DNA of 55,419 nucleotides, taken from Pedobacter sp. ASV28. Lineage in GTDB: Bacteria > Bacteroidota > Bacteroidia > Sphingobacteriales > Sphingobacteriaceae. The notes beneath the pieces were generated by a model. That model saw nothing but the letters and a program-made list of their open reading frames with translations. It was not told the DNA's origin and did no database searches. The position numbers were made by a program, and so were the translations under genes. The stretch spans positions 1 through 55,419 of the forward strand of contig NZ_JAELTN010000036.1 of assembly GCF_016428855.1 (NCBI RefSeq), read 5' to 3'. Below are positions 17,079 to 25,240 of the stretch, one piece after another (position 1 is the stretch's first letter; every line of letters starts with the position of its first letter).

Positions 17079-17178
17079 AGACTACGGCATAAACACATGC
17101 CCATTATTTTTTAATGGATAGGGGTATGGGCATTTAGTCCCGCACACAGCCCCTCTTTTATTCCGTTTCCTTTTGGCC
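17079..17178 (+). repeat. Leader repeat copy 2, upstream of DUF932 gene
   Basis: Second copy of the element at 16017-16110. The stem is 8 bp here, ATGCCCAT (17097-17104) with ATGGGCAT (17126-17133), longer than in copy 1 although the loop has changed. Shared blocks: actacggcataaacac, taggggtatggg, and attccgtttcc followed by ttggcc. It ends about 115 bp before the DUF932 start. Confidence 0.6.
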
Positions 17179-17291
17179 TTTCCCAAGGGCCGCCATGATC
17201 ACTTGCTTTCTTTTTACCCTTCCCGAAGCAGCCATCGGGAAGCAGGTGAAAGAAAAAAAAGAAAAAAATCATTCACTTAAAAAACACGATT

Positions 17292-18350
17292 ATGGCACAC
17301 AACATTAATTTAAACAGCATCACGGGACAGCACGCTTTTTTTAGCGTAAAACAAAAGGCATGGCACGGATTGGGACAGATCGTTGACCAGTACCCCACCA
17401 GTAGCGAAGCCATTCAGTTTGCGGGACTTCAATATGAAGTACAGAAAAGAACCATGTTCATTAAGGACGACAGGGACAACGATGTAAGTTTAGGTAACTA
17501 CATTGAAGTACCCGATTACAATGCTACGCTCCGCACCGATAACTACCAGCTATTGGGCGTAGTGGGCAACGATTACCAGATCGTGCAGAACCATGAAGCC
17601 TTTTCATTTTTCGATGCCATAGTAGGTGGGGGTGATGGTATCCTGTATGAAACCGCAGGGGCATTGGGAAAAGGCGAACGCATTTTTATAACGGCCAAAC
17701 TTCCCGGTTACATACGTGTGGGCAACGGTGACGACGTGACCGAAAAATACATATTCATGACGACCTCACACGATGGCAAGGGCAGTATCACCGCTGCATT
17801 TACACCCATTCGTATCGTTTGTCAGAATACCCTCAATGCCGCTTTGGGCAAAATGTCCAATGTGGTACGCATCCGCCATACCGAAGGTGCTAAGGATCGT
17901 TTGGCAGAGGCACATAAGGTTATGGGCATAGCCGATACCCTGAGCGTACAGTTGGGGGAATGGTTTAACCGATTTGCAAAGGTTCGCATTACCGATAAGC
18001 AGTTGTTAAAGCTCATACAGGTGGCGATGGTTCCCAATAAGGAGGCATTGCTCAATCTGCAGAAAGGAAACCACGATGAACTTTCAACCATTTACAAGAA
18101 CACCATTGATAGGGTTTACAGCTATGCACTCACCAGCGACACCCAACAGATGGAAACCACAAAGGGTACTTTGTTCGGTGCTTACAATGCCGTAACAGGT
18201 TACTTTCAGAACGTGTGCAGCTTCAAGAATGGCGAGGCAAAACTAAAGTCCATCATCATGGGCGGAACGGCACAACAACGGTCACAGACCGCTTTTAACC
18301 TGTGCGCCGATTTTATGAGGGATGGGGAAGCCTCCTTATTGCTGAACTAG
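17292..18350 (+). CDS. DUF932 phage/plasmid-like protein, 352 aa
   Basis: The start MAHNINLNSITGQHAFFSVKQ and the following KAWHGLGQIVDQYPTSSEAI match the DUF932 family, found on phages, plasmids and integrative elements. The central HDGKGSITAAFTPIRIVCQNTL block is also typical. Known members have no established biochemical activity. Length (352 aa) is normal for the family. It opens the run of co-oriented accessory genes from 17.3 to 21.4 kb and is followed after 7 bp by a hairpin (18358-18386). Confidence 0.9.
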   Translation: MAHNINLNSITGQHAFFSVKQKAWHGLGQIVDQYPTSSEAIQFAGLQYEVQKRTMFIKDDRDNDVSLGNYIEVPDYNATLRTDNYQLLGVVGNDYQIVQNHEAFSFFDAIVGGGDGILYETAGALGKGERIFITAKLPGYIRVGNGDDVTEKYIFMTTSHDGKGSITAAFTPIRIVCQNTLNAALGKMSNVVRIRHTEGAKDRLAEAHKVMGIADTLSVQLGEWFNRFAKVRITDKQLLKLIQVAMVPNKEALLNLQKGNHDELSTIYKNTIDRVYSYALTSDTQQMETTKGTLFGAYNAVTGYFQNVCSFKNGEAKLKSIIMGGTAQQRSQTAFNLCADFMRDGEASLLLN

Positions 18351-18357
18351 AAAAAAT

Positions 18358-18386
18358 GACAACCGCCTTCGCGGGCGGTTGTCTTT
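18358..18386 (+). terminator. Intercistronic hairpin, weak terminator
   Basis: Perfect 10-bp GC-rich stem GACAACCGCC (18358-18367) with GGCGGTTGTC (18374-18383) and only TTT after it. It follows the DUF932 stop by 7 bp. With so short a T-run it may be a partial terminator or a processing/stability element that lowers expression of the genes downstream. Confidence 0.6.
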
Positions 18387-18418
18387 ACCAATTTCTTAAT
18401 GGATTAAAATAGCATATC

Positions 18419-18814
18419 ATGTCATTTACAGAAACCACAACCAACGGTATTGAATTTACCGAAAATATAGTCAGCAGTAAAGGCGCTGAGTTTGTTCTTT
18501 TTCCCACCAAAGCGCACACCGCTGAAATGATAAGGGCAGCAAAACAGGAACTAAGGAATAGCCGTGATGTCGTTCGCTTAAGGATGGCCACCGCTGCCGA
18601 TCGTGACGAAATGTACCGTTCCGAAATTTTCGCCCATCCCGCAACAAAGGCATTCAAATGGTACGAGATCAATGACGATGCCGACCTGATCACAAGGGAA
18701 CGAAAAAAGGGAACACCAATAATTGGGTACATCAATACTTACGTCATTCCCTACGCCATAGAGATGCGGAGCAAGAACCTCCAAAAGTTCGGCGAAAAGA
18801 TCATCAATTTTTAA
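18419..18814 (+). CDS. Hypothetical accessory protein, 131 aa
   Basis: Soluble protein beginning MSFTETTTNGIEFTENIV, with a basic-acidic middle (RAAKQELRNSRDVVRLRMATAADRDEMYRSEIF). No recognised domain, signal peptide or membrane segment. It is in the same orientation as, and 33 bp after, the DUF932 transcript hairpin, and 18 bp before the next gene. It opens the closely spaced group 18419-21041, whose members lack known domains but have normal coding structure and small gaps, suggesting one operon. Confidence 0.7.
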   Translation: MSFTETTTNGIEFTENIVSSKGAEFVLFPTKAHTAEMIRAAKQELRNSRDVVRLRMATAADRDEMYRSEIFAHPATKAFKWYEINDDADLITRERKKGTPIIGYINTYVIPYAIEMRSKNLQKFGEKIINF

Positions 18815-18832
18815 ATCAATAAAAATTCAAAA

Positions 18833-19315
18833 ATGGGAACTTATATGACAGTGGTATTAAGGGAGAACCTCAGGTATGACGCTTTCGCCAAACTGGTTAA
18901 TAAAAAACTGGTCGTTAGCTATGGTGCAAAGAATGACCTCAACTTCAATACATGGGAATACCTACAGCGTGAAGCAGACTTTATGAATGCTGACCCCGAA
19001 GGACTGGGGCAATTGCCACATTTCAAGCGCCCAATCACCAAAGAGACTTTACACAACAATTTTTTTTGGTTGAGGGTGGGTGAATTTTCTTTTAAACTTT
19101 CGGGAACATCAAACCCTATTGAGGCGCTCGATGCTATAGCCGTATGTAAATGGATCATGGCTACCAAAGCCAGCTATATAGACAAAAAAATGTCCTTTAA
19201 CTATAATAAAAGAAAAGTGGCAAGCTACCTCACTCCCCTTTTTGAAGAGGAAGGTTACGATCTGAAAAAACTATGGGAGCTGCCCACAGCGGAAAAAAAT
19301 AACAAGATCAATTAA
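18833..19315 (+). CDS. Hypothetical accessory protein, 160 aa
   Basis: Starts MGTYMTVVLRENLRYDAFAKL. Predicted soluble, rich in aromatic residues (FNTWEYLQREADFM, NNFFWLRVGEFSFKLSG). No known motif. It is 18 bp downstream of the 131-aa gene and 20 bp upstream of the next one. Its role in the accessory element is unknown. Confidence 0.7.
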   Translation: MGTYMTVVLRENLRYDAFAKLVNKKLVVSYGAKNDLNFNTWEYLQREADFMNADPEGLGQLPHFKRPITKETLHNNFFWLRVGEFSFKLSGTSNPIEALDAIAVCKWIMATKASYIDKKMSFNYNKRKVASYLTPLFEEEGYDLKKLWELPTAEKNNKIN

Positions 19316-19335
19316 ATCTTAAAACTTATTGTATC

Positions 19336-19797
19336 ATGAAAAAATCAATCACACCAACCCCGTACCTATTGGTACGGGCAAGGACTAACAGCGAATGGGA
19401 CACTTGCGAGTTTGTACTGGTCGGCATAGATGAAGAATGGAGGGATATGATGGCAAAAAGGATGGACCATATCGAAGACTTTGTTAAGGACACCTATTTT
19501 GCCAGCCATGTTTATTGGGAAAGCCCATTGGGGTTTTTTGCCAATTCCATAGATGACGGTCTGCTTGCTAGGGATCAGGATTGGGTATACGTTACACTCG
19601 AAGAGGGAGAAATAGATAAATTTTCCAATCCCGAAAATACACTCGACACTTTTCAGTTCGTAATCTCAAAACATAAGGGCGGCCAGTATAGGGCATTCGG
19701 CAAACACACAGGAGAAGAATTTTGGACAGAAGACTTTGACCTCGAAGAGATCGTCAACCTCTTTCCAAAGTCTGACAACGACCATGTTGCTTCCTAA
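19336..19797 (+). CDS. Hypothetical accessory protein, 153 aa
   Basis: A strongly acidic protein (EEWRDMMAKRMDHIEDFVKDTYF; EEFWTEDFDLEEIVNLFP) with no signal peptide, membrane helix or recognised catalytic motif. High negative charge and small size are features shared with DNA-mimic anti-restriction proteins, but nothing in the sequence proves that. It is in the middle of the 18.4-21.0 kb gene series. Confidence 0.68.
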   Translation: MKKSITPTPYLLVRARTNSEWDTCEFVLVGIDEEWRDMMAKRMDHIEDFVKDTYFASHVYWESPLGFFANSIDDGLLARDQDWVYVTLEEGEIDKFSNPENTLDTFQFVISKHKGGQYRAFGKHTGEEFWTEDFDLEEIVNLFPKSDNDHVAS

Positions 19798-19830
19798 ATG
19801 GCCCTTAATCAACCATAAACTTTTAAAGCA

Positions 19831-20166
19831 ATGAAAATACAACCTAAAGGTTTGGCCGAACTGGAAGAACAGTTGGCCAATTTTGAAAACGACGTCACGG
19901 AAAGTATAGCCGGACAGTTAGGGCAGGTCGGCCGCACTGTGGCAATGGAAGAATTGAATTTCGTTTCCTTCCGTGAGGACATAAAAGATTATATCCTGGC
20001 CATCCGTTTGGACGAAGAGCAACAGCCTGTACTGGATACTTCATTTGACGACCTGGAAGAAAAACATCTTTCTTCCTGCATTTCAGATAATGAGATAGGC
20101 CATTGGGATTTGATCGCCCTATTGAAATTGTTGCAGCAAGTGGGGCATGACTTTTTGCCCGCTTAG
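19831..20166 (+). CDS. Hypothetical accessory protein, 111 aa
   Basis: Begins MKIQPKGLAELEEQLANFEND. Acidic and helical in the first 30 residues, then VSFREDIKDYILAIRLDEEQQPVLDTSFDDLEEKH. No family recognised. It fits the gene series by spacing (33 bp after the preceding stop) and orientation. Confidence 0.65.
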   Translation: MKIQPKGLAELEEQLANFENDVTESIAGQLGQVGRTVAMEELNFVSFREDIKDYILAIRLDEEQQPVLDTSFDDLEEKHLSSCISDNEIGHWDLIALLKLLQQVGHDFLPA

Positions 20167-20194
20167 TTCCATTGATTAACACCTAAATTTTACG

Positions 20195-20563
20195 ATGATG
20201 GCTTACACAACACCAAATTATGACTTTACGGACTGGCTGTATAACAGGTACGTAGAAGCAAGAAGAAAAAATGATTTCCTGAAAGCCTTTGTCTTTCTCG
20301 ATGTTCTTAACCAGTTTGTCATTTGGACCGACCAACCCAAATACAGACAACAGAAACGCTATGCAAAGGAATTAATAAAGGCAATTGGCAAGGCGGTAAA
20401 GAACAGTACCGCACATAGGTTATTGTTAAGGGGTGAAGAGGGGCAAAGGGAATTTGAACAGAAGATGGCCGCCTATGAAAAAGAGCTGAACGAGATCGGT
20501 TATGATCAGGAGACCATTCGGGAACTGGTCATAGATAAGAGATGGAATTATGGCAACGATTGA
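20195..20563 (+). CDS. Hypothetical accessory protein, 122 aa
   Basis: Starts at tandem ATGs (20195 or 20198), MMAYTTPNYDFTDWLYNRYVE. Basic and helical, with an RKKNDFLKAFVFLDVLNQFVIW core and a charged C-terminal helix (EQKMAAYEKELNEIGYDQETIRELV). The last 14 bp overlap the start of the next gene (ATG 20550), a sign of translational coupling. Unknown function. Confidence 0.7.
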   Translation: MMAYTTPNYDFTDWLYNRYVEARRKNDFLKAFVFLDVLNQFVIWTDQPKYRQQKRYAKELIKAIGKAVKNSTAHRLLLRGEEGQREFEQKMAAYEKELNEIGYDQETIRELVIDKRWNYGND

Positions 20564-21041
20564 TCAATATAGACCTTTTTCCCCCGAACGTCTGTTCCAT
20601 ATTCGTAGGCTGCGCAAAGCCAGGCGCTTGTTTCGGCAAGCGCCGATCTTTGCCTTTGAACTTATGAAAAAGGAATATCCTGCCTACAGCTTTCAGGAAT
20701 TTGTGGATGATCTGCGGCTGCGCAGCCGCAAAAAGAAACGAGCGGTTAAAAGTTCGCTGGCCCGCTTTGGCAGGTATAGACGGATGGAAAAACTGTTGCA
20801 ACAATATGAGCTTACAGGTAATGTTGATACCGCATTAAAGGCCCTCAAACTGCGCAGGTACATGACCCGGCCTTATGAAGTATTGATAAGGATAAAAGAC
20901 CTGAGTTTGGAGTTTACCCTTTCACCGCTAATTCCTATTGAGGCCATTGAAAAATTGGTGGCCGACATCAAAAAATGTGCAACAGAACAGCAGGCTACTG
21001 AACTGGTGCAACAATGTAGGGATAGCCATGCTATTGGTTAA
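20550..21041 (+). CDS. Hypothetical accessory protein, 163 aa, basic
   Basis: A very basic protein: RLRKARRLFRQAPIF, LRLRSRKKKRAVKSSLARF, LKLRRYMTRPYE. The charge suggests nucleic-acid binding. No HTH or other recognised fold. It overlaps the end of the 122-aa gene by 14 bp and is the last of the close-set group; 104 bp of AT-rich sequence follow before the next gene. Confidence 0.68.
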   Translation: MATIDQYRPFSPERLFHIRRLRKARRLFRQAPIFAFELMKKEYPAYSFQEFVDDLRLRSRKKKRAVKSSLARFGRYRRMEKLLQQYELTGNVDTALKALKLRRYMTRPYEVLIRIKDLSLEFTLSPLIPIEAIEKLVADIKKCATEQQATELVQQCRDSHAIG

Positions 21042-21145
21042 AGAGCTTAACAATAACCTTTTTACTTGATATTTTTTTTCAAAATTGATACCTTAGCTAT
21101 GTATTGCCGCATAGGGATGTCTAGCTAAATTTAAATCTTAAAGCT

Positions 21146-21445
21146 ATGAAAACATTATTAGCAATAACAACCGTACAGTGGTACGGAATTATTTTGATAG
21201 CAGTCGGCCTGATCCTTCGCTATATCGTTGGCCGAAATAGGTTTAACCGTCGTGGAGTTGGAGGCTTACAGCATTACGATAGTTATAACAGGGCTTTGGC
21301 CACTACCCTGTTTGAAAAAATCCTAAAGTTGATTGGCACGCTTTTGCTCTTGGCCGGTCTTTTCTTGTATGCCGTGGAATGGTTCAATAAACGTTCCGCA
21401 GAAAAATACAGGCAGGAGCAGATCAGGGAAACCCCCGGGCAATAG
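21146..21445 (+). CDS. Small two-helix membrane protein, 99 aa
   Basis: Two transmembrane segments are clear: about residues 10-28 (VQWYGIILIAVGLILRYIV) and about 59-80 (ILKLIGTLLLLAGLFLYAVEW). The loop between them is basic (GRNRFNRRGVGG). No enzymatic motif. Members of this type occur in Bacteroidota integrative elements, usually with no assigned function. A perfect ATG and an AAAGCT leader precede it. Confidence 0.68.
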   Translation: MKTLLAITTVQWYGIILIAVGLILRYIVGRNRFNRRGVGGLQHYDSYNRALATTLFEKILKLIGTLLLLAGLFLYAVEWFNKRSAEKYRQEQIRETPGQ

Positions 21446-21621
21446 GCCATTGGCAAAATCCGCCAATGATCTTTTTTAGCTATTCTTGATGTTGCTTGCT
21501 ATAAGACATTGATCCTTAGATTTTATTCTATCAAACAATAGGATAGATTATATTACTGAGATTTCCATTCAGAATTTGTCATTCTAACAATTTTAGTTTT
21601 CTTTATCAAAACCTCACTATC

Positions 21622-22383
21622 ATGAACCACCTTGTCAAAATCCTGATCATTACAATTTTGCTAGCCGCTTGCGGTCAAAATACCACTAAACAGAAAGAAT
21701 TAGAGCTTAAGGAAAAAGAGTTACAGATAAAGGAGAAAGAACTTGAACTAAAGGAAAAAGAAATATATAAAGATTTGGCCATAGATAATGGAACATCAAA
21801 CTCTAAAAAGAATACTTCTACCAAATCCGCTAACACATATATCGTTAAAGTTGAAAAATCATATTTCTTCAACTCACCAGATTTAAAAACAATTAGAAAA
21901 GGTTATGTAGTAAATGGAGAGGAAATCAAAGTTAACAAAGTGGAAGGAGATTTCGGATATACCATTTATATATCCCCATCGGGAAAAGAAATAAGCGGAT
22001 GGCTATTATTAAATGATTTACAAAAGAACACAAATAGCACAACTAGCGAATTGGAGAATGATTATAAAAAATTTATTGGTAAATGGAAAGCTAATTCAAG
22101 TAACAATAGAGAATATTATATCATAAGCTATGACAAAGGTCAATTTTCCATATCAGTTGATTGGTCTAAAGAATTTACGAAAGAAATGGAGGTCAATAAC
22201 CACATGAATATGTTAGAGAATTGCGCATACTATGTAGGGAAATTAAAACAGGGTATTCTTAAGGCTAAACATAATGCTATGTCAAGTTGTGATGACGAGC
22301 CCGAAATAATATTGAAAGGAGAAAATCAAATCATTGTTAGTAACCAAAATGACCAAAAAAAGGATATTTATACACGTCAATAA
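21622..22383 (+). CDS. Lipoprotein with coiled-coil repeat and SH3b-like domain, 253 aa
   Basis: The lipobox LLAAC places the lipidated Cys at residue 17. Residues about 24-48 are a near-perfect repeat of KELELKEKE units, which predicts a coiled coil. Residues about 70-130 (TYIVKVEKSYFFNSPD, RKGYVVNGEEIKVNKVEG, SGWLLLNDL) look like a bacterial SH3b domain. The C-terminal 110 residues (FIGKWKANSSNNREYYIIS) resemble a small lipocalin-like beta fold, tentatively. The gene is AT-richer than its neighbours and 176 bp from the previous gene, so it was probably acquired separately. Envelope location; partner unknown. Confidence 0.7.
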   Translation: MNHLVKILIITILLAACGQNTTKQKELELKEKELQIKEKELELKEKEIYKDLAIDNGTSNSKKNTSTKSANTYIVKVEKSYFFNSPDLKTIRKGYVVNGEEIKVNKVEGDFGYTIYISPSGKEISGWLLLNDLQKNTNSTTSELENDYKKFIGKWKANSSNNREYYIISYDKGQFSISVDWSKEFTKEMEVNNHMNMLENCAYYVGKLKQGILKAKHNAMSSCDDEPEIILKGENQIIVSNQNDQKKDIYTRQ

Positions 22384-22562
22384 TATATAATCATTTTTAG
22401 CAAATTTGAAAGAAGAGTAAAGGGGGAAAGTATGCAAATCAGCTTTCTTTTTCTAATCCAATTGCTTTTGAAAATTAAAACACTAATCCTGAACAGTCCG
22501 ATAAAATACTAAGTACCAAATTCTATATAATCGTTTTTCTAAAGCTAATTCATAGCCTATTT

Positions 22563-22907
22563 TCAAATAACGGATTTACCTGATCTAGTACGCCGACTTT
22601 CGCCGACTTTCTCCCGGCCGATTATGTTCCTTATGGTTTCGTGCGTAAGTTTAAAAGTATTGCTAAGTTCATTCAGGGAAACGCCTTCTTTGTACTGCTC
22701 ATAGAGCAGCAGGTTTCTTGGCCCCAGGTCTTTGCGCTCAATGGTGCCACCCATTGCCAAATATGCTTTTTTCAATTCGTCCACTTTTTTCCTGGCCATG
22801 TTATATTCGCTAATTGCATCTCGTAGTGCCTTTGCAGCTTCTTCCAATGTAGATGGTATGTCTATGGTTTGTCCCGACGGTTGGCCTTGCTTATTCACGT
22901 CTTCCAT
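22563..22907 (-). CDS. Helix-turn-helix protein with coiled-coil N-terminus, 114 aa
   Basis: Residues about 20-50 (TLEEAAKALRDAISEYNMARKKVDELKKAY) predict a coiled coil for dimerisation. Residues about 68-103 (NLLLYEQYKEGVSLNELSNTFKLTHETIRNIIG) form a helix-turn-helix of the resolvase/sigma-region-4 kind (G-VSLNELSNTF-T-ETIRNII). The tail is basic (REKVGESRRTRSGKSVI). It is likely a small DNA-binding regulator of the accessory region. It is convergent with the lipoprotein gene and divergent from the 23133 gene across 225 bp. Confidence 0.7.
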   Translation of the reverse strand: MEDVNKQGQPSGQTIDIPSTLEEAAKALRDAISEYNMARKKVDELKKAYLAMGGTIERKDLGPRNLLLYEQYKEGVSLNELSNTFKLTHETIRNIIGREKVGESRRTRSGKSVI

Positions 22908-23132
22908 TTTTCAAAAACTTTAGGCAATATTAACGATTTGGCAAATGTGGGCTTGATGAATATACAAGTAACTCCTTTTGATGGGAAAGGCCAACTTTTC
23001 CATCCCTTTATTTTTTTTCGGCAAAGGTATTCCGATGCGTACCCAACCGTAAAGGGTATATGAACGGCTGTGCCAGCCGCCCTTGACCGTTGGCCGCATC
23101 TCCATTATTCCCATTGCCTAAAAAATAGATTT

Positions 23133-23735
23133 ATGATGAAAAAGTTCAGCCTAACCCTCCAATCTGAAAAAGAAGTCCTCGACAATTTACAAGACCATCA
23201 CCTTTGCGCACACGAACAGGCAATCGTTAAAGAAATACTCACCGCTATTGAAAAAGGTGATGCCCAAATGCTCAACCATTTCAACCAGTTCGGCCATTCC
23301 CTAAAGCATATCTATTTGAATACATATGCCTACCGCAATGGACTTAAGTTTGGCTTCGATGAAATTATCTTTGATGAATATGGATGGCTCAAACGTGCCC
23401 AATTTTTGGAAACAGAAGATCTTGTTTTCGGAAACAAGCAGCATTACGGCGAACATAGCACACTTACCCTGGGCAGGGGACCCAACCATAAATGGACATA
23501 CGGTCTGTTTTATAGTTTTGGTACCGCTGGTGGTGCCTGGGGGCTATCCGTATATCAGCAACCTAAATCTGGCAGAGACGAAGCTTTGGCCGCTGGTATT
23601 GCCGACCTGAAGAACCGTTTCACCAAAGTGTTGGGCAATAACGATACCTTGAACTATAAACAGCCCATTATTACCAGAACACTTGCCGATATTGCCGCTT
23701 TCCAAAATGCACAGGTGCAGCTAACACTATTTTGA
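23133..23735 (+). CDS. Hypothetical protein, 200 aa
   Basis: I start at ATG 23133 (MMKKFSLTLQSEKEVLDNL). The in-frame ATG at 23070 adds residues that are rich in His/Pro/Cys and look non-coding. The protein is soluble. A central stretch (LKFGFDEIIFDEYGWLKRAQF) and a Gly/Trp-rich loop (GRGPNHKWTYGLFYSFGTAGGAWGLSVYQ) suggest a compact beta-rich fold. Family not recognised; a member of the accessory region. Confidence 0.68.
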   Translation: MMKKFSLTLQSEKEVLDNLQDHHLCAHEQAIVKEILTAIEKGDAQMLNHFNQFGHSLKHIYLNTYAYRNGLKFGFDEIIFDEYGWLKRAQFLETEDLVFGNKQHYGEHSTLTLGRGPNHKWTYGLFYSFGTAGGAWGLSVYQQPKSGRDEALAAGIADLKNRFTKVLGNNDTLNYKQPIITRTLADIAAFQNAQVQLTLF

Positions 23736-23957
23736 TAGCACTGTGTTAAATATTATTCCTCACCTCACAAGTGCGAAGCGGTGTTTTCAGGGTGTGGTAT
23801 ACACGCTTTTTTGAAATTCCATTTGGCCTGCATACCTCCAATAACTCCACCGCTTACCTTGTTGGTTTCAATTTAAAAATCAAAAACAATTTGAAATTAT
23901 CATGCTGATATTGCTATATTAGTCCGCTTCAGTTTTTATTTAGCGCTTACCACATTC

Positions 23958-25193
23958 ATGAAAAATCGCTCAAAACGCTCACTCCTGGCCTTAATTGCCG
24001 TGTTCATCTCTTTAACCTTCGCCTGCCGAAAAAATGACCTCTCCGAAAATGCAGAAGACCTGTTAAGGAGCCAAAAGACACAAACCGTACTTGCACAAAA
24101 AGAAGAAATCTTGGGTTGGATAGATGACCACCAATATAGCAGCCCAATAAAAACGGGAAACGTGCAGTTCATTAAAAACAACCTTGTATATGAAAATCTC
24201 CATGTGGAAAAACGGAAGAATGGAGAAGATCTTATCGTCATTCCACTAAACCGGGCCGTCAACCAAAAATTAAAGCTCGCCAATGATTACCTGCTCAACC
24301 TGCTTGTGGTGAAGGGCAACAACGGCAAATTGCGATGGTCAATGGTCGTTGCTTTTATGCCGGAAGGCGGCAAGAAAACAAACAAGCTGCGAGACAGAAC
24401 CTTACAGCAAATCATTAACAATGAACCCGTACAAGATAACGGACTGTACAAATTCTTCGACCTGAAAGGCAAGCTGCTTTATCAGTTGGAATATAAGGAC
24501 AACAGGTTGGCTTCTTATGCCAGCCCCCGAAAAAAGGGTGACGTTGCAGGTGCCGACCCTATGGCCAGGGGCACTTTGCGATGCTATGCATATTACCTGG
24601 TAACCACATACTTTAGGGAAGATGGAACAATTTTCTTACAGACTTCCGAGTATCTTTATACCGAATGCGATGACGAAGTAACAGACGATCCGGACGGTGG
24701 CGGCAGCGGTGGCATAGGCGGAGATAGTGGCGACCCTGATGACCCTATTGATGCCACGTTGAGTACAGTACTGGTAAGCTCAGTTAACGAACAGTCCTGG
24801 GATCATGACGATCTGCAGATTACCGAAGACATGGAGACCGAATATGATGCAGACAATAACCCACTGCCTGCATATGGCGTACCTACACCACTCCTATACA
24901 CGTGTAGGGTCCGTTTGGTTTATTACGCCGTTAGCCGTTCAATAGCTGAACTTGAAGCACTGCCTGTTACAGTTGAGCCATCCGATATAACCTATACCCA
25001 TCCAACATGGGGTACAGTAGTAAGAGTGGTAAGTTTGGTCGATAAAGATGAAGGTACGTTTATAACCAGTGCCATCTCATTTACAGCTTGGTGGAGGTGT
25101 GAGGTAAATTATAGGTGGGCTTACGTTAATGGCTCAAGTAGAACACGCCAAATACCTTTCAGATACGTTGCACCTATGACTGTTCCGTTATAA
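23958..25193 (+). CDS. Secreted lipoprotein with acidic Gly-rich linker, 411 aa
   Basis: Signal peptide with lipobox LTFAC, lipidated Cys at residue 23. Residues about 50-210 are beta-rich and polar. A low-complexity linker follows at about 240-265 (DDPDGGGSGGIGGDSGD). The C-terminal 130 residues (TCRVRLVYYAVSRSIAELEAL and the aromatic end FTAWWRCEVNYRWAY) form a separate domain. The layout resembles the surface lipoproteins of Bacteroidota that carry a Gly/Asp linker between two beta domains. No enzymatic motif. Promoter region 23736-23957 is AT-rich. The next gene starts 47 bp after its stop. Confidence 0.72.
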   Translation: MKNRSKRSLLALIAVFISLTFACRKNDLSENAEDLLRSQKTQTVLAQKEEILGWIDDHQYSSPIKTGNVQFIKNNLVYENLHVEKRKNGEDLIVIPLNRAVNQKLKLANDYLLNLLVVKGNNGKLRWSMVVAFMPEGGKKTNKLRDRTLQQIINNEPVQDNGLYKFFDLKGKLLYQLEYKDNRLASYASPRKKGDVAGADPMARGTLRCYAYYLVTTYFREDGTIFLQTSEYLYTECDDEVTDDPDGGGSGGIGGDSGDPDDPIDATLSTVLVSSVNEQSWDHDDLQITEDMETEYDADNNPLPAYGVPTPLLYTCRVRLVYYAVSRSIAELEALPVTVEPSDITYTHPTWGTVVRVVSLVDKDEGTFITSAISFTAWWRCEVNYRWAYVNGSSRTRQIPFRYVAPMTVPL

Positions 25194-25240
25194 GCATTAG
25201 CTACAGGTATTAAGCATTAAAAGACGAGTATATAAAATAG

